A DNA stretch of 64,000 bases from JAICUF01 sp038250675 (GCA_038250675.1 JBBSCB010000006.1:65377-129376), one strand, 5' to 3'. Counted from the first letter of the stretch, positions 35,087 to 47,884 are shown. Numbers and translations: made by a program. The notes: generated by a model from the sequence alone, not told the origin.

Positions 35087-35314
35087 AACGCTTCCTGAAG
35101 AGCCAAGTGTGACTGCTTACTGCCGATGTTTGAATGCCTGTAATATGTCGCCTCATGCAAGCCCCGCCCGCTCCCCGAACCACAAACCCAGATCATCGAT
35201 CTTTCCGCCACGAAGCCCAGGCTCAGACTCAGGGTCAGGGGACGCAGAGTCCTGGAATCAGAGGTCCTGATCAGCCCGCGGCTCGGTTTCCATGTCGTCG
35301 CTTCCGGGGGATTC

Positions 35315-36712
35315 CTACGGCACCGGCACTCCCTGGACCGTGTGGGCGAGGGGCGCACCACAATACACCAGCCCACTTTCTTCAATGCCGCAAAACCCGT
35401 CATCAGCATCAGCGATGGATTTGAAGCGTAGCGTCGGTGCAAACGGTACCGGCACATCCTGGGGAATGTCGTTGCCTGGACTCCCCCAATAGAAGAGCCG
35501 ACCATCCAGCGTCAGCGCAAACACGGCCTCCTCGCCTCGACCGACGACCTGCTTGAACTTGAGACCGCCGCTCACCGGCAGGGGAGTCACCGTCGAGTCT
35601 ATCCGTAAGCCAGTTCCCAGTGCTCCGAAGAAGTTCGCTCCCCAGCAGTCTACGGTGCCATCCAGTTCAAGCCCACAGGCCGACAGGGCCAGTACGGCTA
35701 GCTGCTTGAAGGTGAATCCAGCGGCGACCGCCACCGGCGAGGCATAAATTCCCGGAGGCCGTGGCCCCATATTTCCCAAGGCGGCGCTTCCCCAGCAGTA
35801 CGCGGCTCCCCGTGGGGTCAGCGCGCACGTCCGGTCAATCCCGGTATGGATGGAGGTAAAGCGGAAGGTGTCGCTCACCGTGGTCGGGATGCGCTGATTC
35901 CCCACGCTTCCGAGTCCCAGCCTGCCGACACCTCCATCGTCGCCCCAACAGGCCGCCTGCATCGTCGAGGTGAGACCGCACGCATAGGGTCCGGAGAAAA
36001 GGTCCCCTCCACTCACTGCGGTGAAGGTGAGATTACTGGCGATCGCAATCGGCGTCAGTATCATCGAAGGAGCCAGTCCGGTCCCGGTTCCTCCCTGGTC
36101 GTTATTTCCCCAACAGTATACCACTCCGCCGACAGCGATTCCGCAGGTATTGCCCCCACCCGAAGCAACGACCGAGGACCAGGCAATGCCCCCACTCACC
36201 CGGACCGGCGAAGCGGTCTGAATTTTGTCGCCATCGCCCAGGTTCCCCCAAGTATTGAACCCCCAGCAGTACGCCGTGGTCCCCGTCAGGGCACATCCGT
36301 AGCCCGCCCCCCCTGTCACGGTGTCTGCCATCAAACCACGGGCATCAGCACTGAAGGGCGCTGCGGCAAGACCGGTTACGTTGGCCCAAGCTGTTTGCGG
36401 CCCGGCCGGGAGTCCCAGCCGCCATGCGGCTGTGATTTGCCCGTTCGCGTCAGTGGTTTTGGTGAGCGGGGAGATGACGCCACCGTTCGACCCGCTCCAG
36501 TTGACGAGCACATCCGCCATGGGCATTCCGTTCCGGTCCTTCACCATGACGATCAGAGAGTCCGGGAGTTGAACGCCGGGCGTGCCGCTCTGTCCACTCC
36601 CCTGTAGCGCCGTGATGGTCGCCGGGAGGATCTCGCTGGGCTCGTTGGCGCTGCAGGCCGCGAGAGCCGCGGTGATTGTGGCAATGGCCCGCGCGCTATG
36701 GCGAGACAGCAT
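35315..36712 (-). CDS. Lipoprotein with bacterial Ig-like domain and RCC1 repeats
   Basis: 465 residues. ATG at 36712 gives a signal peptide with lipobox (TITAALAACSAN). A Big_1-like domain follows (about 30-130: LPDSLIVMVKDRNGMPMADV, then TKTTDANGQITAAWRLG). Six to seven RCC1-type propeller repeats come next, each with a CAL/CGI...G..YCWG.N..G.LG pattern (for example AYCWGFNTWGNLGDG). The repeats probably form a seven-bladed propeller displayed outside the cell. Codon choice is less GC-biased than its neighbours. The ORF extension to 36832 lacks a signal sequence and was rejected. Confidence 0.8.
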   Translation of the reverse strand: MLSRHSARAIATITAALAACSANEPSEILPATITALQGSGQSGTPGVQLPDSLIVMVKDRNGMPMADVLVNWSGSNGGVISPLTKTTDANGQITAAWRLGLPAGPQTAWANVTGLAAAPFSADARGLMADTVTGGAGYGCALTGTTAYCWGFNTWGNLGDGDKIQTASPVRVSGGIAWSSVVASGGGNTCGIAVGGVVYCWGNNDQGGTGTGLAPSMILTPIAIASNLTFTAVSGGDLFSGPYACGLTSTMQAACWGDDGGVGRLGLGSVGNQRIPTTVSDTFRFTSIHTGIDRTCALTPRGAAYCWGSAALGNMGPRPPGIYASPVAVAAGFTFKQLAVLALSACGLELDGTVDCWGANFFGALGTGLRIDSTVTPLPVSGGLKFKQVVGRGEEAVFALTLDGRLFYWGSPGNDIPQDVPVPFAPTLRFKSIADADDGFCGIEESGLVYCGAPLAHTVQGVPVP

Positions 36713-36928
36713 AGGATTCCCCTGTGAGTTGAGGAACGACGCGATGCCTGGCGTCGGACTGCGACTCGCACTACCGCCTCTTGACCCAGACCGGGAGTGC
36801 AGGCGGTCGGAGCGTCTGGACGATAGTGACAACGCAAAGCTACCTTCGAAGCAGCTCGGCGGTTGCGGGTCCTTCCTTAACGCCGGCCCGCGTGGGAATG
36901 GAGCCGTCGCAGGCGCCCGCCCGGTCCG

Positions 36929-37864
36929 CTACACCGCCGACAGAAACGCGACCCAGAACCGCTCGGCCCGATCGGTCCAGATCCGGGTGACGGCAAACCC
37001 CGCCGCGTCCGCGATCTGCGCCAGCATCGCCTCGTCGTACTTGTAGGAACACTCGGTCCAGATCGTCTCGCCCGCCGCAAAGTCGATCGCCTCGCCGGCG
37101 ACGCGTACCCTCTGCGGCTCCCGGCTCACCAGATGCATCTCGATCCGGCTCGCCTCCGCGTTGAAGGCCGCCCGATACTCGAACCGATCCAGGTCGAAGT
37201 CGGCTTCAAACTCCCGGTTGAGCCGCGCCAGCATGTTCAGGTTGAATGCGGCAGTCACGCCCTTGCGGTCATCATACGCGGCCTCCAGCACCCTTGGATC
37301 CTTCCGCCGGTCCGCGCCCAGCACCAGCGCGCCGTCCGGCCCGATGGTGCGGCGAATCCGCGTGAGAAACGCGGCCGCCTCCGCCGGGTGGAAATTGGCG
37401 ATCGTCGAGCCCGGGAAGAAGGCGAGCCGGCGCGCCCGCACCGGCAGCGGCGGGATGTCGAGCGGCGCCGTGTAATCGGCGCAGACCGGCCGGACGGCGA
37501 CCGCCGGATACTCCGCCGCGATCTCGCCCGCGACCCGGTCCAGTTGCTCGGCCGAGATGTCGATGGGCACGTAGGACGCGGGAGACACCAGCGCGTCGAG
37601 CAGGAGACGCACCTTCACTCCGGCACCGCTCCCATACTCGATCAGCGCACACCCCGGCCCGGCGAGCTCGGCGATCTCGCCAATCCGCTCACGGAGAATC
37701 TCCAGCTCGGCCCGGGTGAGGTAGTACTCGTCCAGCGTGCAGATGCGTTCGAAGAGTGCGGCGCCGCGGGCGTCGTAGAAGAGCTTGGGCGGCAGCGTCT
37801 TTGGCGTGCTGCGGAGTCCGCGCAGGACCTCCGCTTCGAGCGCCGCATCCGGCGTGTCCGCCAT
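36929..37864 (-). CDS. egtD: Histidine N-alpha-trimethyltransferase EgtD
   Basis: SAM-dependent methyltransferase making hercynine from histidine, the first step of ergothioneine synthesis. 311 residues from ATG 37864 (GTG at 37888 is the alternative). Recognisable blocks are LPPKLFYDARGAALFERI, IEYGSGAGVKVRLLLDAL (SAM site), FPGSTIANFHP, then LGADRRKDPRVLEAAYDD and GVTAAFNLNML. The last block and the downstream NREFEADFDLDRFEY and RIEMHL are EgtD hallmarks. It follows egtB by 29 bp in the same direction. Confidence 0.93.
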   Translation of the reverse strand: MADTPDAALEAEVLRGLRSTPKTLPPKLFYDARGAALFERICTLDEYYLTRAELEILRERIGEIAELAGPGCALIEYGSGAGVKVRLLLDALVSPASYVPIDISAEQLDRVAGEIAAEYPAVAVRPVCADYTAPLDIPPLPVRARRLAFFPGSTIANFHPAEAAAFLTRIRRTIGPDGALVLGADRRKDPRVLEAAYDDRKGVTAAFNLNMLARLNREFEADFDLDRFEYRAAFNAEASRIEMHLVSREPQRVRVAGEAIDFAAGETIWTECSYKYDEAMLAQIADAAGFAVTRIWTDRAERFWVAFLSAV

Positions 37865-37893
37865 GAGCGTGGCGTGCGGCTTCCCCACGGCGG

Positions 37894-39204
37894 TCAGGCG
37901 CCCTCCGCCAGGCGGATGCCGGAAAATGCCCAGCGCGCATCCGAGGGGAAGAAGTTGCGGTAGGTGGGCCGGGCGTGCGAGCGAGGTGTGGCGCACGACG
38001 CGCCGCGCAGCACCCACTGATCAGCCATCCACTTGCCATTGTATTCGCCGATGGCGCCGCCCGCGGGGCGATAGTTGGGATACCCGATGTACGGACTCTG
38101 GGTCCACTGCCACGCGTCCCCGTAGAGCTGCTGGAGGCCGGAGCCAGCTTCGCTCGCGGATGCCGGATGGTACCGCTCCGCCTCGACGAACGGGCCTGTG
38201 ACCGGGGCCTCCCGTGCGGCGACTTCCCATTCCGCCTCGCTGGGCAGCCGCCGGCCGGCCCACCGCGCAAAGGCGTCCGCCTCGTAATAGCTGAGGTGCG
38301 TCACCGGGCTCGCCGGATCGAGCGGCCTGGTGCCACCGAGCGTGAACTCGGTCCAGCCCTGATCGTCCCGGTCCCAGTAGAGCGGGGCGTTCCATTTGCG
38401 CTCGCCCACGACGGCCCAGCCCGCCGAGAGCCAGAACTCGGAGCGTTCGTAGCCGCCGGCTTGCATGAACGCGAGATACTCCGCGTTGGTGGTGAGCCGG
38501 GACGCGAGCCGGAACGGCTCGAGGAAGACCCGGTGCGCCGGCCCCTCGTTGTCGAACGCAAACCCCTCGCCGTCGAAGCCGATCCGGTACGTCCCCTCGG
38601 CCACCTCGTGCCACTCGAGCGGTGTTGCGGCCCCGCGGGACGGCGCGGCGAGCCGCCGGTACGCCGGGCGGAGGGGATTGGTCCAGAACACGTGCTTGAT
38701 GTCCATGAGCAGCAACTCCTGGTGCTGCTGCTCGTGATGCAGGCCGAGCTCGATGGTGGCGAGCACCGGGTGACCGGGCGCATCGCCCAGGCGGTCCATT
38801 AGTGCCCGCATGCCCTGGTCCACGTGCGCGCGGTAGGCGTAGACCTGCTCGACGGTTGGCCGGGTGATCAGGCCGCGCTGCGCCCGGCAATGGCGCTCGC
38901 CGGCCTGCACGTAGTACGAATTGAAGAGGAACGCATACCGCGGATCCGGGGAGCGGTACGCCGGGTCGGCGTCCGCCAGGACGAAGGTCTCGAAGAACCA
39001 GCTCGTGTGGGCCAGGTGCCACTTGGTGGGGCTGACGTCGGTCATCGTGCTGACGACGTAGTCCTCGGTCTCCAGCGGCTCGCAGAGATGCTCCGTCTGC
39101 GCGCGGACGGCGTCGTAGCGCTCGCGGAGCGAGGAGACCGGAGCAGCGCCGGCGGGGCGGGTGACGTCGGCGCGTCGCGCCCGGATGTCGGGGATCGTGG
39201 TCAT
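37894..39204 (-). CDS. egtB: Ergothioneine biosynthesis sulfoxide synthase EgtB
   Basis: 436 residues. The N-terminal DinB-like domain supplies the iron ligands (KWHLAHTSWFFETF near 55 and HHEQQHQELLLMD near 140), and the C-terminal formylglycine-generating-enzyme fold ends PTYRNFFPSDARWAFSGIRL. EgtB joins hercynine to gamma-glutamylcysteine or cysteine using O2. The ATG at 39204 is preceded by GAGGTG at the right distance. No egtA, egtC or egtE is present, so cysteine as direct donor or distant genes must be assumed. Confidence 0.93.
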   Translation of the reverse strand: MTTIPDIRARRADVTRPAGAAPVSSLRERYDAVRAQTEHLCEPLETEDYVVSTMTDVSPTKWHLAHTSWFFETFVLADADPAYRSPDPRYAFLFNSYYVQAGERHCRAQRGLITRPTVEQVYAYRAHVDQGMRALMDRLGDAPGHPVLATIELGLHHEQQHQELLLMDIKHVFWTNPLRPAYRRLAAPSRGAATPLEWHEVAEGTYRIGFDGEGFAFDNEGPAHRVFLEPFRLASRLTTNAEYLAFMQAGGYERSEFWLSAGWAVVGERKWNAPLYWDRDDQGWTEFTLGGTRPLDPASPVTHLSYYEADAFARWAGRRLPSEAEWEVAAREAPVTGPFVEAERYHPASASEAGSGLQQLYGDAWQWTQSPYIGYPNYRPAGGAIGEYNGKWMADQWVLRGASCATPRSHARPTYRNFFPSDARWAFSGIRLAEGA

Positions 39205-39341
39205 CGGCACCTCGCGGGGGTCTGGCGGGGACGCGGGCGTGTGACGGGGGATTCTTCCGCCACCTGGCCCTGAACGCAAGTAACAGTCTGGGGGTTCCCG
39301 GCGCACCGCGGGGTGAGGCGGCTCACAGCCCGGCGGAACGC

Positions 39342-39380
39342 AGAAGGGCGGGGACGCGGCCATCGCGCCCCCGCCCTTCT
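39342..39380 (-). terminator. Hairpin terminator after the DPP-IV-like gene
   Basis: Twelve-base inverted repeat AGAAGGGCGGGG (39342-39353) / CCCCGCCCTTCT (39369-39380), 15 bp beyond the peptidase stop on the minus strand. There is no clear U-run. Confidence 0.6.
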
Positions 39381-39394
39381 ACCCCGCGATCGCC

Positions 39395-41692
39395 TCAGGG
39401 TTGCAGGCTGACCGGCGGCGGCGCCTGGCCCTTGAGGTACCGGGCCAGGTACTGGTCCGACACCATCTGGATCAGCCGTCCGCTCGCCGCATTGTACGCC
39501 GCACCGTGATGGCCCGGCGGGTAGATCCGCGTGTCCACGTCGAGGCCGGCGTTGGTCAGCGCGGTCAGCATTTGCATCGTGTTCTGCGGATGGACGTTGT
39601 CATCCAGCATCGAGTGGATGTACAGCAGGTGACCCTTGAGCTTGGGTGCGTTGGCGATGGCGGAGCTCTCCTTGTAGCCGTCGGTGTTGTCGCCCAGCAG
39701 GCCCATGTAGCGCTCGGTATAGATCGTGTCGTAGTACTCCCAGTCCGCCACCGCGGAATTGGCGATGCCGACGGTGAAGATGTCGGGATACATCTCCATG
39801 GTGTACAGCGTGCTGTACCCGCCGTAGCTGGTGCCCATGATGCCGATGTGCCCGCCGTCCACATACGGCTGTTTCATGAGGTAGCGGGCCGTCTCGGCAA
39901 AGTCATTCGCTTCCCAGTGGCCCAGGTGCTTGTGCACCACCTTCATGAAGGTGCTGCCGTAGTTGTTGGTCCCGCGGTTGTTCACGCCCACCACGATGTA
40001 CCCCTCCTGCGCCAGCCACTGGCTCCAGCCGCTGCTGCTGAACTGATCGTACACCTGCTGCGACCCGGGTCCGCCGTAGACCGCAAACACCACGGGGTAC
40101 TTCTTCGTGGAGTCGAACGGCACCGGCTTGATCATCGACGCGTCGATCTGCACGCCGTCGGAGGTGGTGAACCGGAACGGCTCGCTCGGCGAGTAGGCAT
40201 GCGCCGCCAGCCACTGGCTCACCTGCGCGTTGTCCTCCATCGTCCGCACCTTGGAGTGGGAGACGGTGGACCACAGCTCGACCTGCGTCGGCTGACGCAC
40301 CGACGACCAGCGGTCAATGAACCAGGTGGTGCTGGGCGACATATCGATCCGGTGATTGCCCGGGGCGGTCGTGAGCCGGCGCTTGCCGCTGCCGTCGAAG
40401 CGGATCTCATAGAGCTGGCGCTGCAGCGGCGAGGCCTCGGTGGACGAGTAGAAGATGAGCTTGCGCTTCGAGTCAATGCCCTCGACCCGCGTGACGCTCC
40501 ATTTGCCGCTGGTCACCTGCCTGATCAGCTTGCCCGAGTAGTCGTAGCGATAGATGTGCTGCCAGCCGTCGCGATCGGAGATCCAGAAGAATTCGCGGGC
40601 GCCGGCCGGGAACGTCATCATGTCCTGGATGCCGGCGTAGAAGTCGTACACGTCGATCCAGGTGGGCGACTTCTCGGTCATCACCAGCCGCTTGCCGCCG
40701 GTATTCACGTCGAAGAAATAGAGCGTCATCTCGTTCTGCGGGCGGTTGAGCGTGATCACCGCCAGCGTGTCCGGCTGGCTGGTCCAGTAGATCCGCGGGA
40801 TGTAGAACTCCCCCCGCTCCCCGGTGTCGAGCCACACGGTGTGGGCGCCACTCACATCCGTGACGCCGATTCGCACCGTGGGGTTGGAATCACCGGGCTG
40901 CGGAATCCGGATCTTCTCGTACTCGGGGTGGTGCCCCGCGAAGTCCGTGAACTGGTCCACCGGCTCGGCGGTCTCGTCCACCTGCCAGTAGGCGATGTGA
41001 CGGCTGTCGGGCGACCAGTTCCACGCCTGCGCCATCCCGAACTCTTCCTCGTACACCCAGTCAAAGTGGCCGTTGTACACATGCTCGGTGGCGTCGCTGG
41101 TGAGTCGAGTCTCCTGGTTTCGCGCGAGGTCGGTGACGTACATGTCGCCGCCGCGCTCGAAGCCCAGCTTGGTGCCGTCCGGAGACAGCTCGGCGGTGCG
41201 CGCCCCCTGGGTCGCGAGCCTGAGACTCCGGTCCGTCAGCGCGTAGATGTAGAAGTCCGAGGTGCCGGAGCGCCGGTAGATCGGCTTGAAGTTGGTCTGG
41301 AACACCAGGTGCCTGGAATCGCGGGCCCACTGGAACGACCGATAGCTGAATGGGTTGGAGGTCCCCGGGAAGGTCAGCCCCTCGGCCGAGAAGAGCAGGG
41401 TATCGCGTCCGGTGGCCGGGTCCTGGGCCCTGAGCACTGGGCTGTTGGTCTTGGCGTCACGGTCGATGTAGGAGAACCGGGCGCCGCCGTCGATCCAGTT
41501 GACGTTGCGCGGCCCCGATCGGCCGTTGAGCGCGCCCGAGGCCTGCAGCGCCTCGGTCAGGTTGGCAAACCGTGCCTTCTCCTGGGCCTGGGCCCCGCGC
41601 GATGCACTGAACGTGAGCGCCAGGCCGAGCGACAGTGACGCGACCACGGCCCGCCGATGGCGTGCCCCCGTGCGGCAGGATCCGAGTGCCAT
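39395..41692 (-). CDS. S9 family dipeptidyl peptidase IV-like protease
   Basis: 765 residues with a signal peptide (cleavage probably at AQA-QEKARF near residue 36). An eight-bladed-propeller DPP-IV N-terminal region (about 100-490; WVYEEEFGMAQAWNWSPDSR near 215 contains the DPP-IV-like Glu-Glu motif that anchors the substrate N-terminus) is followed by the alpha/beta hydrolase. There the nucleophile is in GTSYGGYSTLYT near 615, the Asp in LDDNVHPQN near 690 and the His in PGHHGAAYN near 728. It releases X-Pro or X-Ala dipeptides in the periplasm. Gene context pairs it with a second dipeptidyl-peptidase-like protein. Confidence 0.92.
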   Translation of the reverse strand: MALGSCRTGARHRRAVVASLSLGLALTFSASRGAQAQEKARFANLTEALQASGALNGRSGPRNVNWIDGGARFSYIDRDAKTNSPVLRAQDPATGRDTLLFSAEGLTFPGTSNPFSYRSFQWARDSRHLVFQTNFKPIYRRSGTSDFYIYALTDRSLRLATQGARTAELSPDGTKLGFERGGDMYVTDLARNQETRLTSDATEHVYNGHFDWVYEEEFGMAQAWNWSPDSRHIAYWQVDETAEPVDQFTDFAGHHPEYEKIRIPQPGDSNPTVRIGVTDVSGAHTVWLDTGERGEFYIPRIYWTSQPDTLAVITLNRPQNEMTLYFFDVNTGGKRLVMTEKSPTWIDVYDFYAGIQDMMTFPAGAREFFWISDRDGWQHIYRYDYSGKLIRQVTSGKWSVTRVEGIDSKRKLIFYSSTEASPLQRQLYEIRFDGSGKRRLTTAPGNHRIDMSPSTTWFIDRWSSVRQPTQVELWSTVSHSKVRTMEDNAQVSQWLAAHAYSPSEPFRFTTSDGVQIDASMIKPVPFDSTKKYPVVFAVYGGPGSQQVYDQFSSSGWSQWLAQEGYIVVGVNNRGTNNYGSTFMKVVHKHLGHWEANDFAETARYLMKQPYVDGGHIGIMGTSYGGYSTLYTMEMYPDIFTVGIANSAVADWEYYDTIYTERYMGLLGDNTDGYKESSAIANAPKLKGHLLYIHSMLDDNVHPQNTMQMLTALTNAGLDVDTRIYPPGHHGAAYNAASGRLIQMVSDQYLARYLKGQAPPPVSLQP

Positions 41693-41830
41693 GCATGACT
41701 CCGGTTAGGTGATGACGCGACTGACGGGCGCGGGCACGGCGGAGTTTCCGCCGGGTGCCGCGTTCCGATGCACACTGCTGGAAAGTAACCCTCAGTCCCT
41801 CTGCGACGTCGTCGGAAATCCCTGGATCGT

Positions 41831-43492
41831 TCACAGTCCGAGTACGTCAGCCCCCTGCTCAAAAATGATATCCACTGGGATCCCGCGCCCGCGGATCCGA
41901 TCGAGGTCATGCTGGAGCTCGGGCGCGATATGCCCCGACGCATCCATGAATGCGCCCACACCGGCGTAATCGCCATTGCCCTGGAGCTGCAGGATCTTGC
42001 CCGCCAGCGCGTTGACCGCGGCCTGCATCCGCGGCTGATCGACCCGATAGGTGCCGCTCGCGCTGTCGCGCGTGAAGGCACCCTGCGCCTGGAGGAACGA
42101 GAACGTCGCCATGTTGGCCCGCCCGTGCGCGTCGCCCGCACCGAAGCGCACCGACCGGATGATGCCGGCGAGGAAGGTGACGTAGTTGTCCAGCAGGTTC
42201 TCCTGGCCCAGGTCGCCCCGCGCGTTGAGCGCGGCCACCATGTACAGCCCGAGCACGTCGGCCTTCTCCTCTTCCAGCGCGCCCGCCCGCTCCTTGAGCG
42301 CCGCGCGGACGGTGCCCCGGCCGGTGATGGTCTGCTTGATACCCAGCCCGTGCGCCACCTCGTGGAACATCGTGTTCTCGAAGAAGGCATCGAACGTGAT
42401 GTGTTGCTGCTGGTCCGCCGCGATGAACGCATCGGCCAGCGGCACGAGGATGCCGTCGAACTTGGCCCGCATGGCGTTCTTGAGCTGGAGACGTCGGGTG
42501 CCCTTCTGGAGCTGCACCTGTTCGTCGTTCGGCAGGTTGATGGCGATCGTCTTGGCGCCGGCATTGGCCTGGCCGGCATAGAAGACCGCGTCATAGGCGT
42601 TCAGGTCGGAATCGGTGCCCGGGGTCTCGCGCTTGAACTCGGCCGGCGCCGGCAGTCCGCGCTGGAGGGCCGGCAACATCGCCGCGTACCGCGCCAGGCG
42701 CCCGCTCCACTCGCGATCCTTGATCAGCACGTAGGACTCGTGCGCGGTCTTCACTCCCAGCAGCCGATCCTCGTAGCTCTCGATCGGGCCGATCACGACG
42801 TCCAGCGTGTTCTGCTTCATGTCCAGCCAGGCCATGTCGCTGGCCCGGTAGTTGTCGGATTCGAGCGCATCGGCCCGAAGCGTGAGGTAGTGCTTGAGCC
42901 CGGCGTCGTCCGCCAGCGCAGCGGCCCGGCGCAGCAGCGCCGCGGCGCGATGCGTGGGCGCCGCGAAGGCCTCGTGATACGGGCGCGCCGAGAGGTGGCC
43001 CGCGCTGTCACGGCTGACGACCGTGTATTGGCTCTTAAGCGCCGAGTCGGCGGCTGCCGCGGAATCGATCTGCGCGGCGGTCACCCCCGCTGGATAGAAG
43101 GCGGCGCCCGCCGGCTTGGGCCCCACACCGGCCACGAAGGACGAATCGTTGGCCAGCCGATCCCACGGGCCATAGTTGATCTCGGCATAACGCCGAACCT
43201 GCGGGTCGGTGAGCGACGCCAGCAGCGAGTCCCCGTTGCCGTAGGCCTCCCGCCAGTAGATCGAATCCATTTCGCGGGCGGCGTCGATCAGCAGCGGGAT
43301 CATTTGTCGCTGATGCGGGGTGAGGCCGCTGATGTCAGCGGTGAGTCGCACCGTCTTGTACTGGGCAAGCCGTGCGGCCGTCCCCGCGGCCGCGGTCGTG
43401 TCTCCTCCGGATGTCGCCGTCTTGTCCTGCCCGGCCGGCTGGCATCCGGCCGCCGCCAGCAGCGCCCCGATCATCCAGATGCGCGTGGTCAT
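41831..43492 (-). CDS. M49-like (dipeptidyl peptidase III) zinc peptidase, lipoprotein
   Basis: 553 residues. The signal peptide ends in a lipobox (LLAAAGCQPAG, Cys17). The zinc site is HEVAHGLG (His377, Glu378, His381) followed about 26 residues later by EEEKADVLGL (407-416), matching the EExxA[DE] helix of M49. Mammalian DPP III has the hexapeptide HELLGH, while this one has the pentapeptide HExxH known from some bacterial DPP III enzymes. Lipid anchoring implies a periplasmic peptidase. It is coupled to the 89-residue gene by ATGA. Remote peptidase or NUDIX-linked relatives are the alternative reading. Confidence 0.75.
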   Translation of the reverse strand: MTTRIWMIGALLAAAGCQPAGQDKTATSGGDTTAAAGTAARLAQYKTVRLTADISGLTPHQRQMIPLLIDAAREMDSIYWREAYGNGDSLLASLTDPQVRRYAEINYGPWDRLANDSSFVAGVGPKPAGAAFYPAGVTAAQIDSAAAADSALKSQYTVVSRDSAGHLSARPYHEAFAAPTHRAAALLRRAAALADDAGLKHYLTLRADALESDNYRASDMAWLDMKQNTLDVVIGPIESYEDRLLGVKTAHESYVLIKDREWSGRLARYAAMLPALQRGLPAPAEFKRETPGTDSDLNAYDAVFYAGQANAGAKTIAINLPNDEQVQLQKGTRRLQLKNAMRAKFDGILVPLADAFIAADQQQHITFDAFFENTMFHEVAHGLGIKQTITGRGTVRAALKERAGALEEEKADVLGLYMVAALNARGDLGQENLLDNYVTFLAGIIRSVRFGAGDAHGRANMATFSFLQAQGAFTRDSASGTYRVDQPRMQAAVNALAGKILQLQGNGDYAGVGAFMDASGHIAPELQHDLDRIRGRGIPVDIIFEQGADVLGL

Positions 43493-43758
43493 CGCCCCTC
43501 CACCACGCGCTCACCCGGTGTCTGCCGCTCCGCCCGCCCGGCGCCGGGGTGCGACTTGGCCTCCTGAAACCGCTCCCCCTTGAGGCGAACGTAGGTGACG
43601 AACGTCTCGTATTCCTCCTCCGTCAGCGCGTCGGCAATTCCGGGGACGAGGCCCTTGACCAGGGTGATCCGCTCCAGCACGCTCAGCGCCTTCGCCTCGT
43701 CCACGAGCCGGCGAAGCACCGGGTGATTCATCCAATCGGTTTCCTGGCTGGTTGTCAT
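43489..43758 (-). CDS. Small hypothetical protein
   Basis: 89 residues, predicted mostly helical and highly charged (LRRLVDEAKALSVLERITLV, then GIADALTEEEYETFVTYVRL), with no signal or membrane segment. The family is not recognised. Its stop overlaps the M49 gene start (ATGA) and its ATG overlaps the stop of the upstream 45-codon fragment, so it is almost certainly translated as part of this leftward unit. A regulatory or adaptor role would be guesswork. Confidence 0.6.
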   Translation of the reverse strand: MTTSQETDWMNHPVLRRLVDEAKALSVLERITLVKGLVPGIADALTEEEYETFVTYVRLKGERFQEAKSHPGAGRAERQTPGERVVEGR

Positions 43759-43892
43759 GGCTGCCTCGGTGAAGGTCCGTCCGTCGCTACGCTGCGTGCC
43801 GCAGCCGACGCGCGATCCCGGGTCCCGACGTGCGCAGGGCTGCGCTCGATGACTGTGCCGTCGAAGCCGAAGATCGCCGCGTCGAGCGCCAT
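43755..43892 (-). pseudogene. 45-codon ORF resembling a truncated HAD-hydrolase N-terminus
   Basis: The ORF starts MALDAAIFGFDGTVIE, which resembles HAD motif I (normally DxDGT), but the first Asp is Gly and the frame ends after 45 codons. The stop overlaps the next ATG as ATGA. It may be a decayed HAD phosphatase or a chance match. No Shine-Dalgarno is visible. Confidence 0.35.
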
Positions 43893-43940
43893 CGGGGGAA
43901 CATAGGGCCGCCGTGCCGCGCTGTCACGGCGCCCACGGAA

Positions 43941-43971
43941 AAAGCGCCCGCCGAGGATCGGCGGGCGCTTT
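43941..43971 (-). terminator. Intrinsic terminator after htrA
   Basis: Perfect 13-bp inverted repeat AAAGCGCCCGCCG (43941-43953) / CGGCGGGCGCTTT (43959-43971) with a 5-base loop. On the minus strand it is followed by a TTTTT run. It lies 22 bp past the htrA stop. Confidence 0.85.
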
Positions 43972-43992
43972 CCACGGTGCCTCCGCCGGCGG

Positions 43993-45576
<1,584 letters not shown>

Positions 45577-45656
45577 GACGGGCCCTTCGATCCTGTATGG
45601 AGATGACGGCACCGGCGCATCCGCGCCGGCCCCAACCTGTTTTAATCTAACGAAGA

Positions 45657-45697
45657 TGCGCCGGCGCCGGTTTCGGTTGCAGGCCGGCGCCGGCGCA
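45657..45697 (-). terminator. Hairpin terminator after dnaK
   Basis: Fourteen-base inverted repeat TGCGCCGGCGCCGG (45657-45670) / CCGGCGCCGGCGCA (45684-45697) with a 13-base loop, 18 bp beyond the dnaK stop. Only a weak U-rich tail follows. Confidence 0.6.
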
Positions 45698-45715
45698 CTC
45701 CGTCAGCGATACCGT

Positions 45716-47635
<1,920 letters not shown>

Positions 47636-47884
47636 GCAGACTCCCGGTGTTATTGGAATTGCGAATGACGCCCGGCGACTCGGCCGCAGCGCCACCAATG
47701 ATGCTCGCCACCCCGCTCAAGCAAGCCACATACCGGGAAAGACTGCCGTTTTGGCATGGAAAATGACCCGGGAGGGGTCGTGAGCCGGGTCACGGCGCCG
47801 CGAAAGGCAGATTCCTAGCATTGTCTCACCCGCCAGCCGTCGTGTCGCCGCCGGGTCGTAACGCCATTTTCGTCGGAGGAAAAC

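Noticed and set aside
39401..41638. 745-codon plus-strand ORF
   Set aside because: Exact antisense of the DPP-IV-like gene; Arg/His/Val-rich composition typical of a high-GC shadow frame, no family features.
47636..47884. CIRCE or sigma32 element upstream of dnaK
   Set aside because: No TTAGCACTC/GAGTGCTAA dyad; a CTTGAG...CATCAT pair on the minus strand is too weak to list.
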